A DNA stretch of 64,000 nt. Source: an uncultured Oscillibacter sp. Lineage in GTDB: Bacteria; Bacillota; Clostridia; Oscillospirales; Oscillospiraceae. The DNA lies in the NCBI RefSeq assembly GCF_910579365.1, contig NZ_CAJTUX010000009.1:1-64000 (forward strand), in the 5' to 3' direction. The notes beneath the pieces are model-generated. The model saw only the letters and a program-made list of their open reading frames with translations, was not told where the DNA came from and did no database searches. The stretch's first letter is position 1; each line of letters starts with the position of its first letter. Of this stretch, positions 50,717 through 60,398 are shown piece by piece. The translations under genes and the position numbers were made by a program.

Positions 50717-52033
50717 ATGAAAAGGATCCCCCGTATGACGGCGGCCGCGTTGGTCCTGACGCTGCTGCTGTCGCTGGCCGGGTGCAGCTCTTCCGACGGC
50801 AAAACTCACCTGACCTTCCAAATCTGGGATGCGGCCCAGCAGCCGGGCATGGAGGCCATGTGTGCGGCCTACACCGCCCAGCATCCGGATGTAGTCATCG
50901 ACGTGCAGGTGGTCAGCTGGAGCGAGTATTGGACCAAGCTGGAAGCCGCCGCCGAAAGCAACACCCTGCCCGACATCTTTTGGATGCACACCAACCAGCT
51001 GCTGTATTACGCGGACTTCGGCATGCTGGCCGACGTGACGAACCTCTATAACGACGTGGAGAGCGGCTATTATCAAAACCACTTCTCCGAGATTTCCCTG
51101 AACAACGTCAGCGGTTCCGACGGCCGTTACTACGGCGTGCCCAAGGACAAGGACAACAACGTCCTGGTGTATAATAAGGAGATGTTCGACGCCGCCGGGG
51201 TGGCCTATCCCGACGACGGATGGACCTGGGACGACATGACGGAGGCCTCCCAGAAAATCTACGACGCCACCGGCAACTATGGCTATCTCGCTTATCTGGA
51301 CGACCAGCTGGGCTATTGGTCCTACGTCTACCAGAACGGCGGCTACATTCTCAATGCCGGCAAGACCGCTTCCGGCTTTAACCAGCCCGGCGGCAAGGAG
51401 GCCATGGAGTTTTACATCGGCATGCAGCAGGAGGAGTGGTGTCCTGACCAGACCTTCTTCACCCAGAACGGCGCGGGCGCTACCTTCTGGTCCGAGAAGG
51501 GCGCCATGTTCATGGAGGGAAGCTGGAGTTTGCTGGGCGCCATCGAAAACAATCCCCAGATGGACGGCAAATGGGACATTGCCAAACTGCCCAAGGCTCC
51601 CAACCCGGTCCACACGGACGAGAGTCTGGACCACGACGGCCGGGCCTGCATGTCCAACGGCCTCTGCTATTCCACCGGCGCTCACGGCAAGCACCTGGAC
51701 ATCGCCCTGGACGTAATCAAGTTTTTCGGCACCGAAGAGGCCCAGATCATTCAAGGCGAATCCGGCGCGGCGATCCCCGCCTACATAGGCACCGAAGAAA
51801 GCTGGCGGGCCGCCTGGGACAAATTTGATTACAAGATCAACATTGACTGCATTTTCGACCAGTTTGAGTACGCCATCCAGGTCCCCTATAACTCTGCCAG
51901 CCCCCGCTGGAAGAGCCAGGTCCTGGACGTGCTGAACCAGGTTTACGCAGGCAATCAGGATATCGGCGCCGGCTTGGAGCAAATCGAGAACATCGTGAAT
52001 ACCGAAACCGCCAGAAAATTGGCCAGTAATTGA
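50717..52033 (+). CDS. Sugar ABC transporter binding lipoprotein
   Basis: 438 residues from ATG 50717 (AAAAGGAG upstream). Signal peptide and lipobox LLSLAGCSS, then the SBP_bac_1 fold (LTFQIWDAAQQPGMEAMCAAYTAQHPDVVIDVQVVSWSEYWTKLEAAAESNTLPDIFWMHTNQ). The aromatic-rich sequence fits an oligosaccharide ligand. First gene of the transporter, followed by two permeases. From the neighbours the ligand is likely raffinose-family sugar or melibiose. Confidence 0.94.
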   Translation: MKRIPRMTAAALVLTLLLSLAGCSSSDGKTHLTFQIWDAAQQPGMEAMCAAYTAQHPDVVIDVQVVSWSEYWTKLEAAAESNTLPDIFWMHTNQLLYYADFGMLADVTNLYNDVESGYYQNHFSEISLNNVSGSDGRYYGVPKDKDNNVLVYNKEMFDAAGVAYPDDGWTWDDMTEASQKIYDATGNYGYLAYLDDQLGYWSYVYQNGGYILNAGKTASGFNQPGGKEAMEFYIGMQQEEWCPDQTFFTQNGAGATFWSEKGAMFMEGSWSLLGAIENNPQMDGKWDIAKLPKAPNPVHTDESLDHDGRACMSNGLCYSTGAHGKHLDIALDVIKFFGTEEAQIIQGESGAAIPAYIGTEESWRAAWDKFDYKINIDCIFDQFEYAIQVPYNSASPRWKSQVLDVLNQVYAGNQDIGAGLEQIENIVNTETARKLASN

Positions 52034-52047
52034 GAGGAGGGTATGCT

Positions 52048-52938
52048 GTGAAAAAACCAAGACTGTCTGCCGCTGAACGGCGGGAGGAAAACTGGGGCTG
52101 GATCATGGTAGCTCCCACCATCATCGGCCTATTTGTGCTGAACATCTGGCCCTTCATCCAGACCATTTACACCAGCTTCTGCGAGCATCTGGGCTTCGGC
52201 AAATACAAATTCATCGGCGTCCAGAACTACATCGACATGTTCAGCAGCGCCGAATTTTGGAAAGCCACCTGGAACACCGTTTGGTTCTGTATCCTGACCG
52301 TTCCTGTGGGCATGATGCTGGCCCTGTTCGTGGCTATGCTTCTGAACACCAAGGTCAAGTTCAAGGGCGGCTTCCGCACCATCTTCTTCCTGCCTCTGGT
52401 GTGCGCCCCCGCCGCCGTGGCCATGGTGTGGCAGTGGATTTTCAACGGTCAGTACGGCATCCTCAATCAGATTCTGGGGACCAACATCCAGTGGATTACC
52501 AACCCCAAAACCGCTGTGCTGGCCGTGGCCATCGTCTCCGTGTGGAGCAGCGTGGGCTATGACGCCGTTTTGCTGCTGGCGGGTCTTCAGAACATTCCCA
52601 AGACCCTGTACGAGGCCAACAGCATCGACGGCGCGGGCAAGATCCGTCAGTTTTTCACCATCACCCTGCCCATGATCTCCCCTTCCCTGTTCTCCGTGCT
52701 TATTATGCGGCTCATGGCCTCCATGAAGGTGTACGACCTGATTTACATGATGTCGGACGAGACCAACCCGGCCATGGCCGACATGCAGAGCCTGATGTAC
52801 CTGTTCTACCGTTCGTCTTTCGTGACGGGCGACCGCGGCTATGGCTCCGCCATCGTCATCTGGACCGTCGGCCTGATCCTCCTTGTGACCCTGATTCAGT
52901 TCTGGGGCCAGAAGAAGTGGGTCACTTACGATATTTAA
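52048..52938 (+). CDS. Sugar ABC permease (MalF/UgpA type)
   Basis: 296 residues from GTG 52048 (GAGAGGAGGG upstream). Six helices and the EAA loop LYEANSIDGAGKIRQFFTITLPMISP. Its N-terminus is short, as in Firmicutes sugar permeases. It lies 14 bp after the binding protein gene. Confidence 0.94.
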   Translation: MKKPRLSAAERREENWGWIMVAPTIIGLFVLNIWPFIQTIYTSFCEHLGFGKYKFIGVQNYIDMFSSAEFWKATWNTVWFCILTVPVGMMLALFVAMLLNTKVKFKGGFRTIFFLPLVCAPAAVAMVWQWIFNGQYGILNQILGTNIQWITNPKTAVLAVAIVSVWSSVGYDAVLLLAGLQNIPKTLYEANSIDGAGKIRQFFTITLPMISPSLFSVLIMRLMASMKVYDLIYMMSDETNPAMADMQSLMYLFYRSSFVTGDRGYGSAIVIWTVGLILLVTLIQFWGQKKWVTYDI

Positions 52939-52950
52939 GGAGGGGCTGCA

Positions 52951-53772
52951 ATGAAAAGTTCCAAGACCAGCAAATACCTTTCGTACCTGTTTTTGATTCT
53001 GGGCTCTGTCATCATGATTTTCCCCTTCCTTTGGATGTTCCTCACCAGCTTCAAGACGGTTCCGGAGAGCATGAGCATCCCCGCCACCATCTTCCCCTCC
53101 GCCTTCCGGCTGGACAAATATAAGGAAGTTCTCTCCAAGCTGCCCTTCGTCAGGCTGTACTGGAACACCATTCTGCTGGTGTTCTTCCGGGTGATCTGCG
53201 CCATCGCCTTCAGCTCCATGGCGGGCTACGCCTTCGCCAAGCTGAAATTCCGGGGCAAGAACATCCTGTTCACCATTGTGCTGATGCAGATGTCCCTGCC
53301 CAGCCAGATTTTCCTGATTCCCCAGTACCAGATGGTGGCAAAGATGGGCATGGCCAACACCATTTTCGCCCTGGTCTTCCCCGGCCTGGTCAGCGCCTTC
53401 GGCGTGTTCTTCCTGCGCCAGACCTACATGAGCATTCCGGAGGAGGTGGGCGAAGCCGCCTATCTGGACGGCTGCAACCAGTGGCAGACCTTCTACAAGG
53501 TCATGTTCCCCCTGACGGGCACCTCCGTGGCCGCCCTGACCATCTTCACCGCCGTCTTCGCTTACGGCGACCTGATGTGGCCCCAGATCGTCAACAACGA
53601 CGTCACGAAATTTACCCTCTCCGCCGGCCTTGCCACTCTGCGGGGCATGAACACCACCGACTTCCCCATGCTCATGGCCGGCTCCCTGCTGGCGATGCTG
53701 CCCATGATTATCCTGTATCTCATCTTCCAGCGCCAGTTTGTGGAAGGCATTGCCGGTACCGGCGGAAAGTAA
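52951..53772 (+). CDS. Sugar ABC permease (MalG/UgpE type)
   Basis: 273 residues, six helices, EAA loop VGEAAYLDGCNQWQTFYKVMFPLTG. Partner of the preceding permease. No ATPase gene lies in the locus, so a shared MsmK-type ATPase elsewhere is probably used. Confidence 0.94.
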   Translation: MKSSKTSKYLSYLFLILGSVIMIFPFLWMFLTSFKTVPESMSIPATIFPSAFRLDKYKEVLSKLPFVRLYWNTILLVFFRVICAIAFSSMAGYAFAKLKFRGKNILFTIVLMQMSLPSQIFLIPQYQMVAKMGMANTIFALVFPGLVSAFGVFFLRQTYMSIPEEVGEAAYLDGCNQWQTFYKVMFPLTGTSVAALTIFTAVFAYGDLMWPQIVNNDVTKFTLSAGLATLRGMNTTDFPMLMAGSLLAMLPMIILYLIFQRQFVEGIAGTGGK

Positions 53773-53952
53773 TCCTGCCGTTTTCCAGTTCTCGCTTCGA
53801 CAGCCCCGGCGACAATTCTGCCCGCCGGGGCTGTCACCTGCTGTAAAATCCCAGCGAACCCAAATTTTTCGGCGGTAAGCATTGCGAACCGGGAGAAAAT
53901 CCGTTAAGATGAGCCTTGCTCCACTTTATCATTCCTTAAGGAGGAATTCCTT

Positions 53953-56139
53953 ATGATCCTTTACGATGAACAAACCAGGACCTATACCCTGCACACCAAA
54001 AGCACCACCTACCAGATGAAGGTGTGGGATTACAACGTGCTGCTCCACGCCTACTACGGTCCCCGGCTGTCAGACGGCGACCTGTCCTTCCTACTGCGCC
54101 GCAAGGACCGCGGCTTCTCCCCCAACCCCAATGAAGCGGGCGGCAGCCGCACCTTCTCGCTGGATACCTTCCCCCAGGAGTACTCCACCTGCGGCGTGGG
54201 GGACTACCGTCTGCCCTCCATCGAGCTGGAGCTGCCCAACGGCAGCCACACTGCGGATCTTCGCTATGTGGGCGGCGAGGTGCGCCGGGGCAAATACCGT
54301 CTGGAGGGCCTGCCCGCTTTTCACGGCGGGGAGGAGGAGTGGGAAACCCTCTCCGTAATCCTGCGGGACGACGCCGCGCAGGTGGAAGTAGAACTCCTCT
54401 ACGGCGTGCTGGAGCAATGCGATCTCATCACCCGGACCGTCCGGGTGAAAAACACGGGCAGGGAAACCGTGCGCCTGTGCCGGTGCGCCTCCTTGTGCCT
54501 GGACTTCATCCGCTCCGACCTGGACCTCATCACCTTCAACGGCGCCCACGTGATGGAGCGCTGCCCCAGCCGCGCCACTCTGCGCCCCGGCGTCCAGAGC
54601 GTGGACAGCGTCCGGGGCGCCTCCAGCCACCAGCACAACCCCTTTGTCATCCTCTGTGACCGGGACGCCGGGGAGGACTACGGCCTGTGTTACGGCGCCA
54701 TGCTGCTCTACAGCGGCAACTTCCAGGCGGCGGCGGAGACCGACCAGTTTGAGAACGCCCGCCTGGTGATGGGAATCCATCCCTACCACTTCGCCTGGAC
54801 CCTGGAACCCGGCGCGAGCTTTACCGCGCCGGAGGCGGCGATGGTGTGTTCCCCCTGCGGCTTCGGGCAGATGAGCCGCAGGTTCCACCAGGCGATCCGG
54901 AACCATCTGATCCGCGACCCCTGGGCCGGACGCCGCAAGCCGGTGCTCATCAACCACTGGGAAGCTACGGAGATGCGCTTCACCGCCGGCAGGCTGTTGG
55001 AGATCGCCCAGGACGCCCCGGAGCTGGGGCTGGAGCTGTTCGTCATGGACGACGGCTGGTTTGGCGCGCGAAATGACGACAACGCCGGCCTGGGCGACTG
55101 GTATGTCAACGAGGAAAAGCTCCCCGGCGGTCTGGAGGCCTTGGCAAAGCGCATCCAGGAGCTGCACATGGCCTTCGGCATCTGGATCGAGCCGGAGATG
55201 GTCAACGAGGACAGCGCCCTCTACCGCGCCCATCCCGACTGGGTATTGAATGTGCCGGGGCGCAGACCCTCCCGGGGCCGGGCGCAGCTGGTTCTGGACT
55301 TCTCCCGCCAGGATGTGCGGGACCATATCTACGGCCAGATCAAGAACGTACTCTCCAGCGCGGACATTTCCTATGTGAAATGGGACATGAACCGCAGTCT
55401 CACCGAGGTCTGGTCCGCCGCCCTGCCCGCGGACCGGCAGGGGGAGGTCTACCATCGCTATGTCCTTGGCGTATATGATTTCGCGGAGCGCCTGCGCCGG
55501 GATTTCCCCCACATCCTCATCGAAGGGTGCTGCGGCGGCGGCGGACGGTTTGACGGCGGAATGCTCTACTATACCCCTCAGATCTGGTGCAGCGACAACA
55601 CCGACGCGATGGACCGCCTGCGCATCCAGTACGGCACCTCCTTCTGCTATCCCGTCTCCGCCATGGGGGCCCACGTCTCCGCCGTGCCCAACGGTACCAC
55701 CGGCCGCGTCACGCCGATGGAGACCCGGGGCGTAGCGGCGATGCACGGTACCTTCGGCTATGAGATGGACCTGAGCAAATGCACGCCGGAGGAAAAGGAG
55801 ACCGTCCGGCGGCAGACGGCATATTTCAAGGAGCACTATGAATTGATTCAGGCGGGGGACTACTACCGCCTCAGCGACCCCTTCCGGAACGGCCCCTACA
55901 CCGCCTGGGAGCATGTCTCCCCCGACCGGCGGGAGGCCCTGGTCAGCCTGGTCACCGGCCCCTTCCGGGGCGCGCCCCCCTTCCTCACCCTGCGCATTAA
56001 GGGTCTGGACCCGGCGCTGCGCTATCGGATCAACGGCGAGGGAAGCTGGCATGGCGACGTGCTGATGCAGGCGGGCTGGCCCCTGCCGGTCCTTTCGGGG
56101 GACTACCAGGCCCTTCAGCTCTATCTGGAGGCGGAATGA
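53953..56139 (+). CDS. Alpha-galactosidase, GH36
   Basis: 728 residues, full length for GH36. The beta-sandwich N-terminus (GDLSFLLRRKDRGFSPNPNEAGGSRTFSLDTFPQEYSTCGVGDYR) is followed by a TIM barrel. The nucleophile Asp is in YVKWDMNR (about 479), the acid/base Asp in CSDNTDAMDR (about 548), and GCCGGGGRFD lies between. No signal peptide, so it acts in the cytoplasm on imported sugars. Ribosome site AAGGAGGAA. In Ruminococcus gnavus a related enzyme (AgaSK) is fused to a sucrose kinase; here the kinase is a separate gene. Confidence 0.96.
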   Translation: MILYDEQTRTYTLHTKSTTYQMKVWDYNVLLHAYYGPRLSDGDLSFLLRRKDRGFSPNPNEAGGSRTFSLDTFPQEYSTCGVGDYRLPSIELELPNGSHTADLRYVGGEVRRGKYRLEGLPAFHGGEEEWETLSVILRDDAAQVEVELLYGVLEQCDLITRTVRVKNTGRETVRLCRCASLCLDFIRSDLDLITFNGAHVMERCPSRATLRPGVQSVDSVRGASSHQHNPFVILCDRDAGEDYGLCYGAMLLYSGNFQAAAETDQFENARLVMGIHPYHFAWTLEPGASFTAPEAAMVCSPCGFGQMSRRFHQAIRNHLIRDPWAGRRKPVLINHWEATEMRFTAGRLLEIAQDAPELGLELFVMDDGWFGARNDDNAGLGDWYVNEEKLPGGLEALAKRIQELHMAFGIWIEPEMVNEDSALYRAHPDWVLNVPGRRPSRGRAQLVLDFSRQDVRDHIYGQIKNVLSSADISYVKWDMNRSLTEVWSAALPADRQGEVYHRYVLGVYDFAERLRRDFPHILIEGCCGGGGRFDGGMLYYTPQIWCSDNTDAMDRLRIQYGTSFCYPVSAMGAHVSAVPNGTTGRVTPMETRGVAAMHGTFGYEMDLSKCTPEEKETVRRQTAYFKEHYELIQAGDYYRLSDPFRNGPYTAWEHVSPDRREALVSLVTGPFRGAPPFLTLRIKGLDPALRYRINGEGSWHGDVLMQAGWPLPVLSGDYQALQLYLEAE

Positions 56140-56151
56140 GCGCCGGCCATT

Positions 56152-56185
56152 ACAGGCGGTAAAAGCCGCCGCTTTTACCGCCTGT
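56152..56185. terminator. Bidirectional terminator
   Basis: A perfect 15-bp stem ACAGGCGGTAAAAGC/GCTTTTACCGCCTGT with a 4-base loop between the convergent GH36 and AraC genes. Confidence 0.8.
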
Positions 56186-56190
56186 ACCCG

Positions 56191-57048
56191 TCAATGCTTT
56201 CCCTGTATTTTGTTTTGCGCGCGCCACTCCCGGGGCGATACGCCGTAGCGCTGCTTGAACGCCCTGGAAAAGTGGAGCTGATTGGGATACCCGCAGGAGG
56301 CGGAGATGTCCCCGATGGACACCGTGGACTGTTTCATCAGCTCCGCCGCCTTGGTCAGCCGCAGGCGGATGAGAAATTCCTGAGGCGGACACCCCTTTTT
56401 CTCTTTGAACAGCTTGCTGAAATAGCTGCGGTTCAGCTGGCACGCGCCGGCGATTTCCTCCACCGTCAGCTCCCGCTGATAGTTCAGCTCCATGTAGCTG
56501 ACGGCCTCCTGGATATAAAAGTCCCGGAGCTGCGTCTCCCGGGGCTCCCGCCGGGCGGAGGAGGTCTGGATCAGCGCGTCCAGAAAAAGGCACAGATGGC
56601 CGATCAGATGGAGCGGCGAGGCTTTGGCGTGGTCGGTCATATAGAGCATGATATCCCGAACCCGCTCCGCCTGCCCAGCCGTCTTGGGCTGGTAGACCGG
56701 ATGCGCGGCGCTCAGGCCCGCCTCGTTCAGATATTCCGCCACCCGCAGTCCATCAAACTCCAGCCAGACATATTTCCATGGCTGGAGCTGGTCCGCGCTA
56801 TAGGTGTTGATTTGCCCGGGAGTGATGAGAAAGCCCTGACCGGCCTCCAGGTCATAGCGCTGGGTGACCCCCTTCTTCGCGTTGGCCTCCAGGAAGCCCT
56901 GACCCGAGATGATATAGTGGAACAGGTAATGATTGCGGACAAAGGGCCCGAAGGAGTGAAGCGGTTTGCACTGCTCCCGGCCGCATTGAAACAAGCGGAA
57001 GTCCAGCAGTTCCTCGTTGGGAAACACAGAGAAGGAAAAATCATCCAC
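56191..57048 (-). CDS. AraC-family transcriptional regulator
   Basis: 285 residues. The N-terminal cupin-like effector domain (HSFGPFVRNHYLFHYIISGQGFLEANAKKG...LEAGQGFLITPGQINTYSADQLQPWKYVWLEFDGL) is the MSM/RafR type. The C-terminal double HTH (about 180-285) has LTVEEIAGACQLNRSYFSKLFKEKKGCPPQEFLIRLRL and VSIGDISASCGYPNQLHFSRAFKQRYGVSPREWR. It is probably the local sugar-responsive activator of the transporter, galactosidase and kinase genes. Confidence 0.93.
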   Translation of the reverse strand: MDDFSFSVFPNEELLDFRLFQCGREQCKPLHSFGPFVRNHYLFHYIISGQGFLEANAKKGVTQRYDLEAGQGFLITPGQINTYSADQLQPWKYVWLEFDGLRVAEYLNEAGLSAAHPVYQPKTAGQAERVRDIMLYMTDHAKASPLHLIGHLCLFLDALIQTSSARREPRETQLRDFYIQEAVSYMELNYQRELTVEEIAGACQLNRSYFSKLFKEKKGCPPQEFLIRLRLTKAAELMKQSTVSIGDISASCGYPNQLHFSRAFKQRYGVSPREWRAQNKIQGKH

Positions 57049-57267
57049 GCCGCGTCATCTCCTTATCTTGGTCTGGATGCGGCAGGTATTTGCCCGCATC
57101 CGGCAGGGGACCTTTCGTGATGCGATCAAATCATATCATAATCCCGCCTTTAAATCAACCAAATTGCTCCAACCCTGCGGATTTGGCACAGAAACGCCCC
57201 ACATTCTTGAAACGCGGAAAACCGGCGGAAAGACTTCCGTCCATTCGGTGAAAGGAGAACCATAACC
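57049..57267. other. Divergent promoter region, AraC and kinase genes
   Basis: About 220 bp; AT-rich in the centre. No second copy of the ATATTTTGC repeat is evident. Confidence 0.4.
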
Positions 57268-58218
57268 ATGGACCACTCGGCGATCAAACAGGCGGCCTCC
57301 GCGCTGCCGCAATGGGCCCCTCCGGTCCTGGAGGGGGAGATTCCCCACGGCGACATGCCGGGGGATAAGGTAGAGATCAACCAAGAGCACATTGACAAGG
57401 CGAATACCATCTTTCCTCTGCTGCTCCCCATGGCTGCCGAGGCCGCAGAGCGGACGGGCCGGGCCGTCATTGCCGTGTGCGGCGGCTCCGGCGTGGGCAA
57501 ATCGGAGACCGCAAGTCTGCTCAGCTGCTATTTCCGCCGTGCCGGCGTGGGCGCGTACACCCTGTCCGGCGACAACTATCCGAAAAGAATCCCCATGTAC
57601 AACGACGCGGAGCGAATCCGGATCTTCCGCACAGGCGGCATGCAGGGGATGCTGGAGGCCGGCGTTTACACGGAAGCTGCGGGCACGGAGCTGCGCCGCC
57701 TGTGGGCGGCGGAAACCGACGCCGACCCAAAGGAGGCCGCCGGGAGAGACTGGCTGCGAATCTACCAGGCGGAAGGGCGGAAGGCCCTGAGCGGGTATTT
57801 GGGGACCCCCCATGAGCAGGATTATGACGAGCTTAACGCCATCATCGCCAAATTCAAGGCGGGCAGCGGCTCCCTGTTTCTCAAGCGCATGGGCCGCACC
57901 GAGGACGAGCGGTGGTATGAGCCGGTTGACCTCTCCCGGACCCATGTGCTGGTCATTGAATGGACCCATGGCAACAGTGATTTTCTCCACGGTGTGGACG
58001 TCCCTGTCCTGCTCAACAGCACGCCGGAGGAAACCCGCATCCACCGCCGGTCCCGCGCCCGGGACGGAAAGACCGATTCCGCCTTTACCACCATGGTGCT
58101 GGAGATCGAACAGGCAGAGCTGGACCGCTGCGCCCACAAGGCCAAAATCATCATTTCCAAAAGCGGTCAGGTGCTTCGCTTCAGCCAGTACCGCCGTCTC
58201 ATGGAGCAGGAGGGATAA
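57268..58218 (+). CDS. P-loop kinase, probable sucrose kinase (AgaSK kinase-domain like)
   Basis: 316 residues. Walker A GGSGVGKS at 72-79, then SGDNYPKRIPMYNDAERIRIFRTGG and ERWYEPVDLSRTHVLVIEWTHGNSDFL; overall a uridine-kinase/APS-kinase-like fold often annotated adenylylsulfate kinase. No sulfate genes are nearby. Its place between a GH36 galactosidase and a GH13_18 phosphorylase matches the kinase domain of R. gnavus AgaSK, which phosphorylates sucrose. Ribosome site AAAGGAG. Substrate is inferred from context. Confidence 0.72.
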   Translation: MDHSAIKQAASALPQWAPPVLEGEIPHGDMPGDKVEINQEHIDKANTIFPLLLPMAAEAAERTGRAVIAVCGGSGVGKSETASLLSCYFRRAGVGAYTLSGDNYPKRIPMYNDAERIRIFRTGGMQGMLEAGVYTEAAGTELRRLWAAETDADPKEAAGRDWLRIYQAEGRKALSGYLGTPHEQDYDELNAIIAKFKAGSGSLFLKRMGRTEDERWYEPVDLSRTHVLVIEWTHGNSDFLHGVDVPVLLNSTPEETRIHRRSRARDGKTDSAFTTMVLEIEQAELDRCAHKAKIIISKSGQVLRFSQYRRLMEQEG

Positions 58219-58221
58219 CGC

Positions 58222-59784
58222 ATGGCAAAGCACAATTGGGGCGTTATGCTCAACGCCTATCCCGACAGTGTGGGCAGCCGCCTGAGCGGTCTGGCCGCCA
58301 TGCTGGAGCGGGAAGAGCTGCGGAACGCGTTTGCCTCTCTCTACATTCTGCCCAGCCTGTACCACTCCGATTTGGATCGCGGCTTCTGCGTGGTGGACTA
58401 TGACCTGAACGAGGAGCTGGCGTCGAAGGACGATCTGGACCGCCTGCGGAAACTGGGCGTCGACCTGAAGCTGGATTTCGTGCTGAACCATGCCTCCGTT
58501 ATGTCGCCGCAGTTCCAGGACCTTCTGGCAAAGGGGGACCAGTCCGAATATCGGGACTTTTTCATCGACTGGAACAAGTTCTGGGAGGGCTGCGGGGCGA
58601 TGACCGGCAGCGGCTATATTCAGCCTGACCCCCAGTATGTCGAGGAGATGTTCTTCCGCAAGCCGGGGCTTCCCATCCTGATGGTGCAGTTCCCCGACGG
58701 CCGGGAGGTTCCCTACTGGAACACCTTCTATCAGAAGGTGTGGGACGAGGGCGGAACGCGCAGGTATCTGGGCCAGATGGACTTGAACATCCGCTCGCCC
58801 AAGGTCTGGGACTTCTATGACCAGACGCTTGCAAAGCTGGCCTCCTACGGCGCAAGGATCGTTCGTCTGGACGCCTTCGCCTACGCGCCCAAGACGCCTG
58901 GCAAGAAGAACTTTATGAACGAGCCGGAGACCTGGGAGGTGCTGGAGCGGGTCCGGCAGCTGGCGGACCGCTATGATCTGACGCTGCTGCCGGAGATTCA
59001 CGCCAGCTACGGCGAGGGCGTGTATAAGGTCATTGCCGCGAAAGGCTATACCACATATGACTTCTTTTTGCCCGGCCTCCTGATTGACGCCCTGGAGCAT
59101 CATACCGGCGAATACCTGGCCCGCTGGGCAATGGAGCTGGTGGACGACCGGATTTCCACTGTGAATATGCTGGGCTGCCACGACGGAATTCCCCTGCTGG
59201 ACCTGAAGGGTCTGCTGCCTGACGGGCGGATTCAGGGTCTGATTGATACGCTGGTCGCCCGGGGCGGCTATGTAAAAAACCTGCACGGCGCCAAAAACAT
59301 GTACTATCAGGTCAACGCCACCTACTACAGCGCGCTGGGAGAGGATGCGCGAAAGATGCTGCTGGCGCGCGCGGTACAGCTGTTCATGCCCGGCAAACCC
59401 CAGGTGTGGTATCTTGACCTCTTTGCGGGAAAAAACGATTATGCCGCCATGGAACAGGCCGGCAAGGACGGGCACAAGGAAATCAACCGCACCAACCTTA
59501 CCGCCGCCGTCATAGAGGAACGGCTGGGGCTGGATGTGGTGCAAAAGCAGTTGGAGCTCATCAAGACGCGGAACCGTTTTGATGTGTTTTCTCCGGATGC
59601 CGTCATCACCGCCGCAGCAACGGGCACGCAGCTGGAGATGCAGTGGACCGCAGAAGATGAAACCGCAATCCTTGAGGCCGACTTTGCGGACTGCTCCTTC
59701 CGCATCACGATTCGGAATAGCCATGATGGTGGCGTAAAGTTTTCGTTCTCACAGCCAGGCTCCCCGGCTCAGCCGGAGGGTTGA
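58222..59784 (+). CDS. GH13_18 phosphorylase, probably sucrose-phosphate phosphorylase
   Basis: 520 residues. NWGVMLNAYPDSVGSRLSGL start, nucleophile Asp in RIVRLDAFAYA (about 217), acid/base Glu in LLPEIHASYG (about 259), stabiliser Asp in MLGCHDGIPLLD (about 320). The subfamily contains sucrose, sucrose-6-phosphate and glucosylglycerate phosphorylases. It is 3 bp after the sucrose-kinase-like gene, so the phosphorylated sugar is the likely substrate, giving Glc-1-P and Fru-6-P. Confidence 0.88.
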   Translation: MAKHNWGVMLNAYPDSVGSRLSGLAAMLEREELRNAFASLYILPSLYHSDLDRGFCVVDYDLNEELASKDDLDRLRKLGVDLKLDFVLNHASVMSPQFQDLLAKGDQSEYRDFFIDWNKFWEGCGAMTGSGYIQPDPQYVEEMFFRKPGLPILMVQFPDGREVPYWNTFYQKVWDEGGTRRYLGQMDLNIRSPKVWDFYDQTLAKLASYGARIVRLDAFAYAPKTPGKKNFMNEPETWEVLERVRQLADRYDLTLLPEIHASYGEGVYKVIAAKGYTTYDFFLPGLLIDALEHHTGEYLARWAMELVDDRISTVNMLGCHDGIPLLDLKGLLPDGRIQGLIDTLVARGGYVKNLHGAKNMYYQVNATYYSALGEDARKMLLARAVQLFMPGKPQVWYLDLFAGKNDYAAMEQAGKDGHKEINRTNLTAAVIEERLGLDVVQKQLELIKTRNRFDVFSPDAVITAAATGTQLEMQWTAEDETAILEADFADCSFRITIRNSHDGGVKFSFSQPGSPAQPEG

Positions 59785-60109
59785 GCAAATCATCCCTCTT
59801 TGCCAAAACACCCCTGTCCCCATATGCTGGCATTTGCATTGCCAGCGGACCTCTTGGACATTTTGATACGGCGGTTACACTCTGAATGTATGCCCACGCC
59901 AACGAAGACCGTATTCGCCGGTTCGGTCACGCGGGACGCCCTCTCAAAGCGCAGACTCAATAGACGGGAAAGGCTGATTGCAGCATAGCCAGGGAAAGCC
60001 CAGGAAGTTTTGAGGGTATATATAAGAACTTCTCCCCTATCTAAAATGCCGGGAAAGCCCGAAAATACGGGCTATACCGACATATAAGAACTTCTAAAGA
60101 GATAATCTA
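59785..60109. other. Gene-free junction of the right-hand mobile region
   Basis: No supported gene. A 14-bp direct repeat ATATAAGAACTTCT occurs at 60020-60033 and 60082-60095. The composition shifts from GC-rich to mixed here. Confidence 0.4.
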
Positions 60110-60266
60110 TAGCAAGCCTCAAAAATAATGACAGCAAAGGAGGTGAATCCAGGCGGTACAGCGCAAGGATGACGACGCAGGCGGGCTGACGCCCGTCAAG
60201 GAGGAAGACGCGGTGATGTGCTGCCTGGATCTGCCGAACTGCTGTCAGTATTTCTGAGGATTGCTA
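60110..60266. repeat. 157-bp inverted-repeat element, copy 2
   Basis: Same length and orientation as 1235-1391, with six base differences. Terminal repeats 60110-60127 and 60249-60266. The left half has a full ribosome site AAAGGAGGTGA; the right half, with the 14-codon Cys-rich frame (GTG then MCCLDLPNCCQYF), is identical to copy 1. Confidence 0.75.
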
Positions 60267-60398
60267 TAAATTCACCCATAATTTCCCGCCGGAAAATGAG
60301 CGAGCAGAGCGGCCCAGGATGGCCTATAAGAGCGGTCTGACGGTTTTGGAGTATAGAGAGAAGGATAAAACGCCGTGTAGCGGTTTCCAGAGGACAAA
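60267..60398. other. Short gene-free stretch
   Basis: About 130 bp between the 157-bp element and the Uma2 terminator; nothing recognised. Confidence 0.35.

Noticed and set aside
54091..56052. 653-codon minus-strand open frame opposite the GH36 gene
   Set aside because: Shadow of the GH36 gene.
57268..58218. Adenylylsulfate (APS) kinase role for the P-loop kinase
   Set aside because: No sulfate-assimilation genes nearby and the setting is alpha-galactoside/sucrose use; the AgaSK kinase domain fits better.
57136..59724. 862-codon minus-strand open frame opposite the kinase and phosphorylase genes
   Set aside because: Shadow; it crosses two genes with clear catalytic motifs and a ribosome-site-coupled junction.
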